Positions 1-7,948 of a stretch of DNA of 43,503 bases are shown here, in pieces (position 1 is the stretch's first letter; every line of letters starts with the position of its first letter). Made by a program: the position numbers and the translations under genes. The stretch covers positions 1 through 43,503 of the forward strand of contig CADEDM010000018.1 in the NCBI GenBank assembly GCA_902826065.1. Direction: 5' to 3'. The notes beneath the pieces were generated by a model that saw only the letters and a list, made by a program, of their open reading frames with translations, was not told the origin of the DNA and made no database searches. The stretch is from an uncultured Acidobacteriota bacterium (GTDB taxonomy: Bacteria; Acidobacteriota; Vicinamibacteria; Vicinamibacterales; UBA2999).

Positions 1-67
1 GGGTCCGGGCGCGGGGTTCCCGGCCCACGTTCGAGATCAACGTGACACGCGCTACCGGGGGAAGGCC

Positions 68-113
68 GGGGGCTAGGGGGTGGGGGGGTAAGGCTTGGAG
101 GTGGGGGGTGGGG
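68..113 (+). other. G-tract cluster with G-quadruplex potential
   Basis: Five runs of four to seven G lie at 68-72, 76-80, 82-88, 103-108 and 110-113, joined by loops of 3, 1, 14 and 1 bases. The four-run G-quadruplex pattern is met if one longer loop is allowed. No other stretch of the window looks like this. It lies beyond the 3' end of a possible small minus-strand gene and about 325 bases upstream of the deacylase gene. Folding is inferred from the pattern only. A low-complexity sequencing or assembly error near the window edge is possible. Confidence 0.6.
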
Positions 114-151
114 ACTTCGGCTTCGAAGCGCCCTTGCCAGGACCCAAATCC

Positions 152-328
152 CTAGGCCCGGGTGTCCTTTGCGGCCGGGGCCGGGAGTTCGGGCTCCGAG
201 ACGGTGCCGAAGCCATCGGGCTGGTCGACGCTCAACTCGCCCCACGGAATGGCGGACACCGGCGACGGGGCGAGCCCGGCGAGGACGGGAAGCTGCGGGT
301 CGGTGTCGAGACGGTAGCCGAAGGTCAT
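152..328 (-). CDS. possible small hypothetical protein, 58 aa
   Basis: I do not recognise this product. The minus-strand frame uses G or C at nearly every third position from about base 360 down to the TAG at 152, as real genes in this window do. The ATG at 328 gives 58 residues beginning MTFGYRLDTD. A GTG at 364 would give 70. The frame is closed upstream by a stop at 422-424. A TAGAAT hexamer on the same strand (367-372) could serve as a -10 element, making it divergent from the deacylase. There is no signal peptide, membrane segment or known motif. It could be a small gene or a decayed remnant. Confidence 0.35.
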   Translation of the reverse strand: MTFGYRLDTDPQLPVLAGLAPSPVSAIPWGELSVDQPDGFGTVSEPELPAPAAKDTRA

Positions 329-366
329 GACGATGGCCGGGCGGGCGCGAGCCGCTGGAACCACAG

Positions 367-372
367 ATTCTA
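367..372 (-). promoter_or_regulatory. candidate -10 element TAGAAT (minus strand)
   Basis: TAGAAT reads on the minus strand and would start transcription about 30 bases before the ATG at 328. No good -35 box is visible. An identical hexamer faces the other way at 423-428, so the two would form a divergent promoter pair. Confidence 0.3.
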
Positions 373-422
373 TCGTCGGGGCCCACCGAACGCGATACCC
401 CGGCCGTGGCAGGCCGCCACAC

Positions 423-428
423 TAGAAT
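423..428 (+). promoter_or_regulatory. candidate -10 element TAGAAT for the deacylase
   Basis: TAGAAT ends 9 bases before the ATG at 438, leaving room for a leader of only about three bases. There is no Shine-Dalgarno sequence between the hexamer and the start codon, so initiation is probably leaderless or nearly so. Confidence 0.45.
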
Positions 429-437
429 CGGACGCGC

Positions 438-2027
438 ATGTCCAACCGCCGGGCCTCCGCTTCCCTCGTGGCCGCGTTCGCGGCCGCCGCGCTCATCGCC
501 ACGGCCCTGCCGTCGGCACAGACCCGGTTCGATCTGCTGATCCGTGGCGGCCAGGTGCTGGACGGCACCGGCGGCGCCGCGGTGCGCGCCGATGTCGGCG
601 TGGTCGGGGATCGCATCCGCGCCGTCGGGGATCTGAGCGGCGCCACCGCCACGACCGTCGTCGATGCCGCCGGCCGCTACGTGACCGCCGGCTTCATCGA
701 CGTCCACTCGCACGCCGGGCCGGGCCTGGCCACACCGGCCCTGCGCGAGGGGCGCCCGGTGCTGGCGCAAGGCATCACGACCGTGCTCATCAACCCCGAC
801 GGCGGCGGGCCCGTGGACCTCGCGGCGCAGCGGGCCGGCTACGAGAAGGACGGCGTCGGGCTGAACGTCGGGCTGATGGTGCCGCACGGGGCAGTGCGGA
901 ACACCGTGCTGGGCATGACCGACCGCGATCCCACCCCGCCGGAGCAGGCGCGCATGAACGGGTTGGTGCGCGAGGGCATGCGCGCCGGCGCCTTCGGCCT
1001 GTCGAGCGGGCTCTACTACGCGCCGGGGTCGTACTCGAAGACGGCGGAAGTCATCGCGATGGCAAAGGAGGTGACGCCGTTCTCGGGCAGCTACGCCAGC
1101 CACATTCGCGACGAGGCCGATTACGGCGTCGGCGTGGTCGCGGCGGTCGACGAGGTCATCGAGATCGCCGAGCAGGCCCGCATCACCGGCGTCGTCACGC
1201 ACATGAAGGCGCTGGGGCCGTCCAGCTGGGGATTGTCGAAGACGCTGGTCGCGCACATCGAGGCGGCGCGCGCCCGCGGTGTCAGCGTCTGGGCCGACCA
1301 GTATCCCTACGAAGCCAGCGGCACCGGCATCGTCGGCGCGTTGATGCCGCGCTGGGCGCAGGTGGGCGGCCGCGAGGTGATGGTCCGCCGCATCACCGGC
1401 GAGCTGCGCGGCAAGGTGCGCGACGAGGTGAAAGCCAACCTGGCCCGTCGCGGCGGCGCCGACACGTTCCTCGTCTCGGAATACGAGCCCGACACCGCGA
1501 TCGAGGGCAAGCGACTTTCGGACCTCGCCAAGGCCGCCGGACAGACGCCCGAAGAGTACGCCCTGTCGCTGCTCGAGAAGGGCGACGCCGGCCTGGTCTC
1601 GTTCAACATGTCCGAGGACGACATCGCGCTGATCATGCGCCAGTCGTGGACGATGACGTGCACCGACGGCGGCCTGCAGCCGGTGACGGAAGGCAAACCG
1701 CATCCACGCTCGTATGGCGCCTTCCCGCGCAAGCTCCAGCGCTACGTGCGCGATCGCGGCGTCGTCGCGCTGCCGTTCGCGATCCGCTCGATGACCGCGC
1801 TGGCCGCCGAGGTCTTCGGCCTGAAGGATCGCGGCGTCGTGAAGGCGGGCGCGTTCGCCGACCTGCTGGTCTTCGATCTGGCGCAGGTGAAGGAGACGGC
1901 CACCTACGAGAACCCGCACCAGAACGCCCAGGGCTTCGACACCATCGTGGTCAACGGCCGACTCGTCCGCGACCGCGCCCGCTTCACCGGCGCCCTGCCC
2001 GGACGCGTGCTGCGCCTCGAGCGCTAG
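438..2027 (+). CDS. exported N-acyl-D-amino-acid deacylase (amidohydrolase family)
   Basis: Predicted metal-dependent amidohydrolase of the D-aminoacylase type, removing the acyl group from N-acyl-D-amino acids, probably outside the cytoplasm. The 529-residue product opens with a Sec-type signal (hydrophobic residues about 9-24, cut near Ala-27). The metal-binding HxH lies in FIDVHSHAGPG (His-90, His-92). Further likely metal ligands are in the SHIRDE and VTHMKALG stretches, and the catalytic Asp is in MTCTDGG. The C-terminal 60 residues form the usual beta sandwich (GAFADLLVFD). The Cys that bridges metals in classic D-aminoacylases (GNCG) appears as Asp (INPDGGG), as I recall the family, so metal use may differ. 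Its stop overlaps that of the convergent NDH-2 gene by 4 bases. Dihydroorotase-like activity is less likely. Confidence 0.85.
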   Translation: MSNRRASASLVAAFAAAALIATALPSAQTRFDLLIRGGQVLDGTGGAAVRADVGVVGDRIRAVGDLSGATATTVVDAAGRYVTAGFIDVHSHAGPGLATPALREGRPVLAQGITTVLINPDGGGPVDLAAQRAGYEKDGVGLNVGLMVPHGAVRNTVLGMTDRDPTPPEQARMNGLVREGMRAGAFGLSSGLYYAPGSYSKTAEVIAMAKEVTPFSGSYASHIRDEADYGVGVVAAVDEVIEIAEQARITGVVTHMKALGPSSWGLSKTLVAHIEAARARGVSVWADQYPYEASGTGIVGALMPRWAQVGGREVMVRRITGELRGKVRDEVKANLARRGGADTFLVSEYEPDTAIEGKRLSDLAKAAGQTPEEYALSLLEKGDAGLVSFNMSEDDIALIMRQSWTMTCTDGGLQPVTEGKPHPRSYGAFPRKLQRYVRDRGVVALPFAIRSMTALAAEVFGLKDRGVVKAGAFADLLVFDLAQVKETATYENPHQNAQGFDTIVVNGRLVRDRARFTGALPGRVLRLER

Positions 2028-3268
2028 CTGTCGCGGGTGATCAAACGCACGCCGCGCTGCCGCGTCACGTAGGCCACGAGCCACTGCACGAGCACGACCA
2101 CGCGGTTCTTGAAGCCGATCAGGAACACGAGGTGCAGGAACAACCACGCCAGCCACGCCGGATAGCCGGTGAGCCGGATCCAGCCGAGATCCGCGACCGC
2201 GCGGGCGCGGCCGATGGTCGCCATGTTGCCGGGGTCGCGGTACCGGAACGGCTCGGTCGCCCGGCCGGCCAGTCGGGCGAGCGCGTTCTTCGCCGCGCGC
2301 TTCCCTGACTGCATGGCGGCCTGCGCGACGCCGGGAACGGGCTGTCCGTCGGAGGCCGCGATCGCCATCAGATCGCCGGCGACGAAGATCTCCGGATGCG
2401 CTGGGACCGAGAGGTCCGGCGCCACGGCCACGCGTCCGAGCCGGTCGACGTCCCCGCCGAGCCAGCGTCCGACCGGTGACGCCTGCACCCCGGCCGCCCA
2501 CACGATGGTGCCGGCGGCGATGACCTCGTCGCCGACGCGCACCTCGCGATCGCCGACGTGGGTGACCTTGGCCGACTCGCGCACGTCGACGCCGAGCGAC
2601 GTCAGCGCCGCCCGGGCCGAGGCGCGCAACGACTCGACGTAGGTGGGCAGGATCGCCGGCCCGCCTTCGAGCAGCAGCACGCGCGCCGCCTCGGGCTGCA
2701 TCGCGTCGAACTCGTCGCGCAGCGCCTGCCGGGCGATCTCGGCAATGGCCCCGGCCATCTCGACGCCGGTCGGCCCGCCGCCGATGACGACGAACGTGAG
2801 CAACGGCACCTGGCGGGCCGGATCGCTCTCCCGCTCCGCCGCCTCGAACGCCATCAGCACCCGCCGGCGAATCGCCACGGCGTCGTCGAGGGTCTTGAGC
2901 CCGGGCGCATGGCCGGCCCAGTCGTCGTGCCCGAAGTAGGTGTGCGTGACCCCGGTGGCGACGATCAGCGCCTGGTAGTCGAGCGGCCCGCTGTCGCGCA
3001 ACACCACGCGGCGGCCGGCTGGCTCGACGCCGACGACGTCGTCGAGCAGCACGCGGACGTTCGCCTGGCGGCGCAGGATCCAGCGAATCGGCGCCGCGAT
3101 GTCGGCCGGCGACAGGCCGGCCGTCGCGACCTGGTAGAGCAGCGGCTGGAACACGTGGTGGTTGTGGCGATCGACCACCACGACCTCGACGTCGGCGCCG
3201 GAGAGGGCACGGGCGGCGGCCAGGCCGCCGAAGCCGCCACCGATGACGACCACGCGGGGACGCGCCAT
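2024..3268 (-). CDS. ndh: type II NADH dehydrogenase (NDH-2), FAD-dependent
   Basis: Non-proton-pumping NADH:quinone oxidoreductase, a single-subunit peripheral membrane flavoprotein feeding electrons from NADH into the quinone pool. The 414-residue product has the N-terminal FAD dinucleotide fold (VVVIGGGFGGLAAARAL, residues about 6-22), a second nucleotide fold for NADH (VVIGGGPTGVEMAGAIAEI, near 160-180), and the FAD-contact VAGDLMAI near 296. The quinone-side AQAAMQSGKRAAKNAL follows. The C-terminal 60 residues are hydrophobic and amphipathic (WLAWLFLHLVFLIGFKNRV), the usual membrane anchor. Length matches the family. It is divergent from the molybdopterin oxidoreductase with a 59-base gap. 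A sulfide:quinone oxidoreductase is less likely because the Cys pairs of that family are absent. Confidence 0.9.
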   Translation of the reverse strand: MARPRVVVIGGGFGGLAAARALSGADVEVVVVDRHNHHVFQPLLYQVATAGLSPADIAAPIRWILRRQANVRVLLDDVVGVEPAGRRVVLRDSGPLDYQALIVATGVTHTYFGHDDWAGHAPGLKTLDDAVAIRRRVLMAFEAAERESDPARQVPLLTFVVIGGGPTGVEMAGAIAEIARQALRDEFDAMQPEAARVLLLEGGPAILPTYVESLRASARAALTSLGVDVRESAKVTHVGDREVRVGDEVIAAGTIVWAAGVQASPVGRWLGGDVDRLGRVAVAPDLSVPAHPEIFVAGDLMAIAASDGQPVPGVAQAAMQSGKRAAKNALARLAGRATEPFRYRDPGNMATIGRARAVADLGWIRLTGYPAWLAWLFLHLVFLIGFKNRVVVLVQWLVAYVTRQRGVRLITRDS

Positions 3269-3316
3269 GACGCTATTCGTACCGCAACACCCGCACGCCG
3301 TCCAGCGGCGCTTTGT

Positions 3317-3322
3317 TACGAT
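3317..3322 (+). promoter_or_regulatory. candidate -10 element TACGAT for the molybdopterin oxidoreductase
   Basis: TACGAT ends 5 bases before the ATG at 3328 and there is no Shine-Dalgarno sequence, which fits leaderless initiation. No TTGACA-like -35 box is visible. Confidence 0.4.
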
Positions 3323-3327
3323 GACGC

Positions 3328-5370
3328 ATGGCCATCCGCCCAGCCGTCGCGCCGCCTGAAGCCACTGTCCACACGGCGTGCCCGCTCGATTGCCCCGATG
3401 CGTGCACGCTGCAGGTGACGGTGCGCGGCGGGCGCATCACGACCATCGACGGCACGCACGAGAATCCGGTCACCGGCGGCTACATCTGTGCGAAGGTGCG
3501 GCGGTTCGATCGCCGCATCTACGGCGACGATCGCCTGCACTTCCCTGCCGTTCGCATCGGCGCGAAGGGCGAAGGGCGCTTCCGTCGCGTGACCTGGAAC
3601 GACGCCATCGACACCATCGCCGATCGTCTGGGCCGGGTACGCGACACGCACGGCGGCGAGGCGATCCTGCCGCTCAGCTACGGCGGCTCGAACGGCTTGC
3701 TCACGCAGGACGCCAACGACGCCACGTTCTTCCGCCGGCTGGGCGCCCTGCGCCTCGCCCGCACGGTGTGCGCCGCCCCGACCGGCGCGGCGAACCTCGG
3801 GCTCTACGGCAAGATGCCGTCGGTGGTGTACCAGGATTACCTCGACGCCCGGCTCATCGTCGTGTGGGGCGCCAACCCGTCGGCCTCGGGCATCCACCTG
3901 ATGCCCTACCTGAAGCAGGCCCGGGCCAATGGCGCGACGCTGGTGGTGATCGATCCCCGCGCGACCACCGTCGCGCGCCAGGCCGACCATCACCTGATGA
4001 TCCGGCCCGGCACCGACGTCGCCGTCGCCCTGGCGATTCACCGGCATCTGTTCGAGAGCGGCGCCGCCGATCTCGCGTTCCTCGAAGCGCATACCACCGG
4101 CTGGGAGGCGTTGCGGGATCGCGCGCAGGCGTGGACGTTCGAGCGTGCCGCCGAGGTGAGCGGGCTCGCCGCCGCCGACATCGAGCGGGTGGCGCGGCTC
4201 TACGCGTCGACGTCACCGGCCGTGGTCAAGTGCGGCTGGGGGCTCGAGCGCAATCGCAACGGCGGCAGCGCCGCGGCCGCGGTGCTGGCGCTGCCGGCGG
4301 TGGGCGGTAAGTTCGGCGTGCGCGGCGGCGGCTACTCGATGAGCAACTCGGCGAGCTGGAGCATGGCCAATCGCTGGCTCACGGAACCCGAGCGAGAGAC
4401 GCGCGTCGTCAACATGAACCGCATCGGCCGCGAGTTGACAACGCCGGAGCAGACGCCGATTCAGGCCCTCTTCGTCTACAACTGCAACCCGGCGGTGACG
4501 CTGCCCGACCAGCAGCGCGTGCTCGCCGGGCTCGCGCGCGAGGATCTCTTCACCGTGGTCTTCGACCAGGTGCTCACCGACACGGCGCTGTTTGCCGATG
4601 TCGTGCTGCCGGCGACGACGTTCTTCGAGCACTACGACACCGCCAAGGCCTACGGCGCCATCTCGATGCACCTGACGCGTCCCGTGATCGAACCGGTCGC
4701 CGAGTCACGGCCCAATGCCGACGTGTTCGCGGACCTGCTGGCGCGGATGGACCTCGCCGGTGACGCCGACGCGACCGGCGAGCTCGACCAGATGCTGCAC
4801 GTGCTCGGGCACCTGCCGGGCGACAGCGGCCAGGAGCTCGGCGATCGCGGCGTCGCCACGCCGCCGTGGGACGGACGTCCAATCCAGTTCGTGGACGTGT
4901 TCCCGCGCACGCCCGACCGCAAGGTGGCGCTGTGTCCGGCGGATCTCGATCGCGAAGCGCCGCTGGGGCTCTACGGATTCCAGCCGGATCCGGCGACCGA
5001 GGCATGGCCTCTGGCGTTGATCTCCCCGGCGACGGAGCGGACGATCAGTTCGACCCTTGGCGAACTGCTGCCGATGCCCGTGCGGCTCGAGATGCATCCC
5101 GACGACGCCTCATCGCGCGGCATCGACGACGGGGACGACGTGCGGGTGATGAACGCGCTGGGCACGATGCAGTGCCCGGTGAAGATCACGGGGCTCGTGC
5201 GGAAGGGGACGGTGTCGTTCCCGAAGGGCGCGTGGCGGCGTCACACCGCGAACGGCCTGACCTCGAACGCCCTCGTGCCCGACACGCTGACGGACCTCGG
5301 CGGCGGAGCGTGCTTCAACGACGCGCGCGTCGAGGTCGCGCGCGTTGACGAGCGGCGACGACGCGCGTAG
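3328..5370 (+). CDS. molybdopterin (bis-MGD) oxidoreductase with N-terminal 4Fe-4S site
   Basis: Member of the DMSO-reductase/formate-dehydrogenase superfamily. The substrate cannot be read from sequence. The 680-residue product begins with the 4Fe-4S motif C-x3-C-x3-C followed by a fourth Cys (Cys-18, -22, -26, -54; ACPLDCPDAC ... GYICAKV). The molybdopterin oxidoreductase core spans about 60-480, with cofactor-contact stretches such as VVWGANPSASGIH and VVIDPRATTVARQADHH. The C-terminal molydopterin-binding barrel runs from about 560 to 675 (LEMHPDDASSRGI ... GTVSFPKGAWR). There is no twin-arginine leader, so it is probably cytoplasmic. No partner electron-transfer or membrane-anchor gene lies nearby, so it may act as a single subunit with ferredoxin or NAD(P)H partners elsewhere. 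Confidence 0.85.
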   Translation: MAIRPAVAPPEATVHTACPLDCPDACTLQVTVRGGRITTIDGTHENPVTGGYICAKVRRFDRRIYGDDRLHFPAVRIGAKGEGRFRRVTWNDAIDTIADRLGRVRDTHGGEAILPLSYGGSNGLLTQDANDATFFRRLGALRLARTVCAAPTGAANLGLYGKMPSVVYQDYLDARLIVVWGANPSASGIHLMPYLKQARANGATLVVIDPRATTVARQADHHLMIRPGTDVAVALAIHRHLFESGAADLAFLEAHTTGWEALRDRAQAWTFERAAEVSGLAAADIERVARLYASTSPAVVKCGWGLERNRNGGSAAAAVLALPAVGGKFGVRGGGYSMSNSASWSMANRWLTEPERETRVVNMNRIGRELTTPEQTPIQALFVYNCNPAVTLPDQQRVLAGLAREDLFTVVFDQVLTDTALFADVVLPATTFFEHYDTAKAYGAISMHLTRPVIEPVAESRPNADVFADLLARMDLAGDADATGELDQMLHVLGHLPGDSGQELGDRGVATPPWDGRPIQFVDVFPRTPDRKVALCPADLDREAPLGLYGFQPDPATEAWPLALISPATERTISSTLGELLPMPVRLEMHPDDASSRGIDDGDDVRVMNALGTMQCPVKITGLVRKGTVSFPKGAWRRHTANGLTSNALVPDTLTDLGGGACFNDARVEVARVDERRRRA

Positions 5371-5401
5371 CGCCGCCGCCGTCCCTGACCGTCTCGACGG
5401 A

Positions 5402-5620
5402 CTACGCCGCCGATTCCTGAGACGACTCCGCAGGGAGCTTGCCACGGCCGCCGCGGCTCACCATGCCACCCTTGCGGCCGGCATCGCGCGCCTCGACGGA
5501 CGACCACTCATGGGCCGTGCCCTTGGCATGAGCGGCACGGCCGCCCTTGCTGGCAATCTCACGCTGCTTCTCAGGGGACATCGACGCGAATCCGCGTCTG
5601 GCTTTTGGCTTGTCGTTCAC
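5402..5620 (-). CDS. KGG-motif stress-induced small protein, 72 aa
   Basis: Small hydrophilic protein of the KGG-repeat family (YciG/GsiB-like), often induced by general stress or desiccation. It carries the canonical GFASMSPEKQREIASKGGRAAH at residues 11-32 and a second, shorter repeat DAGRKGGMVSRGG at 45-57. I chose the GTG at 5620 because GAGG lies 7 bases upstream of it (5625-5628 on the plus strand as CCTC) and the family begins just before this motif. An upstream extension of the frame to 5707 has no family support. It lies alone, convergent with the molybdopterin oxidoreductase. The biochemical role is unknown for the family. Confidence 0.85.
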   Translation of the reverse strand: MNDKPKARRGFASMSPEKQREIASKGGRAAHAKGTAHEWSSVEARDAGRKGGMVSRGGRGKLPAESSQESAA

Positions 5621-5753
5621 GCAGCACCTCACGCTTTCTTGTGAAGCACATCCGCAAGCGGCGTACCAGGCTTTCGCCCGTGTAAGTGAATGTCTAACGC
5701 ACTGCAAAGGAAGAGTTTAGCGCCCGTCCGTCGCTCATCCCTCAGACGAACTC

Positions 5754-5801
5754 TGAATCAATACAATACTCAGGCGGTCGACACTGACTCATATTGATTC
5801 A
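5754..5801. repeat. perfect 10-bp inverted repeat in an AT-richer gap
   Basis: TGAATCAATA (5754-5763) is repeated exactly in inverted orientation as TATTGATTCA (5792-5801), with 28 bases between. The segment is clearly lower in GC than its surroundings and lies upstream of the KGG gene and beyond the 3' end of the small Cys-containing gene. The arm spacing of about 38 bases centre to centre suits a protein-binding site (two half-sites) or a loose hairpin. It has no T-run to act as a terminator. Confidence 0.6.
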
Positions 5802-5834
5802 TTTCCTGCCACATTCAGGCAGGTAACGGCCGGG

Positions 5835-6047
5835 TCAGCGCGGCGTGGTGCGGATGGGCCGGAAGTATTCACAGCCAGCGCAGTTCCCCACTTCGAACTC
5901 GTACCCCACCACCGGCCACCACATCGGATGGGCACAGTAGACGAGCTGGCCATCGACGATCGTGTGCAGGCCCAGCTCGGCGGGAATGTTTGGCGTCCGC
6001 CGGCCGTACCAGCAGACACGATGCCGGTCCTCGGGGGTCACGGTCAC
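5835..6047 (-). CDS. hypothetical small protein with CxxC motif, 70 aa
   Basis: Not recognised. The frame shows strong coding bias and ends at 5835. Four Cys are present: one in HRVCWYGRR, one in LVYCAHPMWW, and a CxxC pair in GNCAGCEYF, a pattern compatible with a zinc site. There is no signal peptide or membrane segment. The start is uncertain. GTG codons at 6047 and 6041 are the most plausible, and a TTG at 6089 would nearly reach the divergent yggX promoter. It is divergent from yggX. Confidence 0.55.
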   Translation of the reverse strand: MTVTPEDRHRVCWYGRRTPNIPAELGLHTIVDGQLVYCAHPMWWPVVGYEFEVGNCAGCEYFRPIRTTPR

Positions 6048-6084
6048 GCCGATGATACGCCGCGAGGCGCGCGAAGATCGCCGG

Positions 6085-6090
6085 TACAAT
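6085..6090 (+). promoter_or_regulatory. candidate -10 element TACAAT for yggX, leaderless geometry
   Basis: TACAAT ends exactly 6 bases before the ATG at 6097. This puts the A of ATG at the expected transcription start. There is no Shine-Dalgarno sequence in the gap. Confidence 0.5.
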
Positions 6091-6096
6091 CGCTGG

Positions 6097-6399
6097 ATGA
6101 GCGACGCCGCGCCCTCCTCGCCTGCGACCCCACGAATCGTCCACTGCGTGAAGCTGCACGAGGACCTGCCCGGACTCGACGCTCCGCCGTGGCCGGGCGA
6201 GATCGGCCAGCGTATCTACGCGCAGGTGTCGGCCAAGGCCTGGAAGCTCTGGGAGGATCGGCAGAAGATGATCCTCAACGAATACCGGCTGCTGCCCTGG
6301 CAGAAGGAAGGCCAGGAGCTGATCCTGAAGCACCTGGAGGAGTTCTTCTTCGCCGAGAGCGCGGCCCTGCCGCCCGGCTACGTGCCGCCGGCGCAATAG
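6097..6399 (+). CDS. yggX: Fe(2+)-trafficking protein YggX family
   Basis: Small cytoplasmic protein thought to move or shield ferrous iron and to protect Fe-S clusters from oxidation. The 100-residue product carries the family core: IVHCVKLHEDLPGLD with the conserved Cys-17, then PPWPGEIGQRIYAQVSAKAW, then WEDRQKMILNEYRL, and a C-terminal LEEFFF. Length matches the roughly 90-residue family. The frame is open upstream, but the ATG at 6097 is supported by its -10-like TACAAT 6 bases upstream and by family length. It stands alone between the divergent small Cys-containing gene and the convergent POT transporter. Confidence 0.92.
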   Translation: MSDAAPSSPATPRIVHCVKLHEDLPGLDAPPWPGEIGQRIYAQVSAKAWKLWEDRQKMILNEYRLLPWQKEGQELILKHLEEFFFAESAALPPGYVPPAQ

Positions 6400-6416
6400 C
6401 CTGTGCGTGGCGCCTC

Positions 6417-7913
6417 TCAGGCGCGCGTGGCGTCGGCGGCGAGCATCCGCTTCATCGGCCCGACGAACACCAGCAACACGAGCCCGGCAACGATGGCGAA
6501 GCCGCCGACGGCACCGAACAACGTCGGCAGCGCCATCGACTCGTACAGGCCGCTGACGCGACCGCCGATGAAGTTCCCCACCGAGTTCCCCAGGAACCAC
6601 ACGCCCATCACGAGCCCGGCGATCCGCGCCGGCGCCAGCCGCGTCATGGCGCTCAAGCCCACCGGGCTCAGGGACAGCTCGCCGACGGTGTGCAACAGGT
6701 AGGTCAGCACGAGCCACATCGGGCTCGCTTTTACGCCGACCGCCGCGGCGGCCGCCGGCCAGATGAGGACGACGAAGCCGAGGCCGACGCAGACGAGCCC
6801 GATCACGAACTTCGCCGGGCTCGACGGCTCCTGGCCGCGGGCCGCGAGGCGCACCCAGATCCAGGCGAACACCGGCGCCAGCGCGAAGATGAAGAACGCG
6901 TTCACGCTCTGGAACCAGCTGCTCGGGAACGGCACGCCGAAGACTTCGGTACGCGTGTCGCGATCGGCGAACAGGTTCAGCGTCGATCCGGCCTGCTCGA
7001 ACACCGACCAGAAGAGCGCCGAGGCCAGGAACAGGACGGCCACGACTATCAGGCGCCGGCGCTCGGCGGGCGTCCACTGCGAGCTGGTCAGCAGCCACGC
7101 GAAGAAGACCACCGTCGAGAGCAGCAGCACGACGCCCGCGGCATCGGCGATGCCCACCGCCGTCACCGGCAGCACGCCGCTGGCGCCGCCCACGCCGACG
7201 ATCGTCACGAGCGCCACGAACAGGCCGGCCCACAGCCGGGCACGAGCGCGCAGGGCCGCGGCGGCCGCGGGGGACGCGGCCGGCACCGGATCCAGTCCCG
7301 CATCGCCGAGGTGCTTCGACCCCATGAGGTACTGGATCACGCCGATCGTCATCCCGATCCCGGCGGCCCCGAAGCCGACGTGCCAGCTCACCCGCTGCCC
7401 GAGATAGCCGCAGATCAGCGGCGCCAGGAAGGCGCCGAGGTTGATGCCCATGTAGAAGATCGAGAATCCGCCGTCGCGCCGCGTGTCCTCGGCGGTGTAG
7501 AGCTGCCCCACGATCACGCTGACGTTGCCTTTCAGCAACCCGGTGCCGATGACGATGAGCAGCAGGCCCAGGTAGAACGTGGCCATCGACGGAATCGCCA
7601 TGCTGAAGTGACCGCTGGCGATGATGATGCCGCCGTAGAGGACGGCGCGGCGCTGTCCCAGCAGGCGATCGGCGACCCAGCCACCCGGCAGCGCGGCCAT
7701 GTAGGCCATCGAGGTGTAGAGCCCGTAGATGGCGCCGCCGCGCGCGGCGTCGAACCCGAGGCCGCCGGCCGCGACGTCGGCCGTCATGTAGAGCAGCAGC
7801 AGGGCCCGCATCCCGTAGTAACTGAAGCGCTCCCACATCTCGGTGAAGAAGAGGGTGGCGAGTCCGCGGGGATGCCCGAAGAATCGGGTGTCAATCGACG
7901 CCGGGTTGGCCAT
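6417..7913 (-). CDS. POT/PTR2-family proton-dependent di/tripeptide transporter
   Basis: Inner-membrane major-facilitator protein importing di- and tripeptides with protons. The 498-residue product has the diagnostic ExxER motif early (FTEMWERFSYYGMRALLLLYM, residues about 21-41). The second PTR2 signature (FSIFYMGINLGAFLAPLICGYLG) lies near residues 150-172. At least twelve hydrophobic segments follow through to FVGPMKRMLAADATRA. Length is typical. A TACAAT hexamer on the minus strand (7925-7930) lies 11 bases before the ATG at 7913. It is divergent from the phosphoesterase gene. Together with the nearby D-amino-acid enzymes it fits peptide scavenging (inference). Confidence 0.93.
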   Translation of the reverse strand: MANPASIDTRFFGHPRGLATLFFTEMWERFSYYGMRALLLLYMTADVAAGGLGFDAARGGAIYGLYTSMAYMAALPGGWVADRLLGQRRAVLYGGIIIASGHFSMAIPSMATFYLGLLLIVIGTGLLKGNVSVIVGQLYTAEDTRRDGGFSIFYMGINLGAFLAPLICGYLGQRVSWHVGFGAAGIGMTIGVIQYLMGSKHLGDAGLDPVPAASPAAAAALRARARLWAGLFVALVTIVGVGGASGVLPVTAVGIADAAGVVLLLSTVVFFAWLLTSSQWTPAERRRLIVVAVLFLASALFWSVFEQAGSTLNLFADRDTRTEVFGVPFPSSWFQSVNAFFIFALAPVFAWIWVRLAARGQEPSSPAKFVIGLVCVGLGFVVLIWPAAAAAVGVKASPMWLVLTYLLHTVGELSLSPVGLSAMTRLAPARIAGLVMGVWFLGNSVGNFIGGRVSGLYESMALPTLFGAVGGFAIVAGLVLLVFVGPMKRMLAADATRA

Positions 7914-7924
7914 AGGCAGGGCGT

Positions 7925-7930
7925 ATTGTA
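7925..7930 (-). promoter_or_regulatory. candidate -10 element TACAAT for the POT transporter
   Basis: TACAAT on the minus strand ends 11 bases before the ATG at 7913, allowing a leader of about five bases. No -35 box is evident. Confidence 0.4.
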
Positions 7931-7948
7931 TCCTCCGCTCTGAACCCC

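Noticed and set aside
95..2308. Plus-strand open frame of 737 codons overlapping the deacylase gene
   Set aside because: It reads a different frame across the deacylase and NDH-2 genes with Arg-rich, low-complexity sequence.
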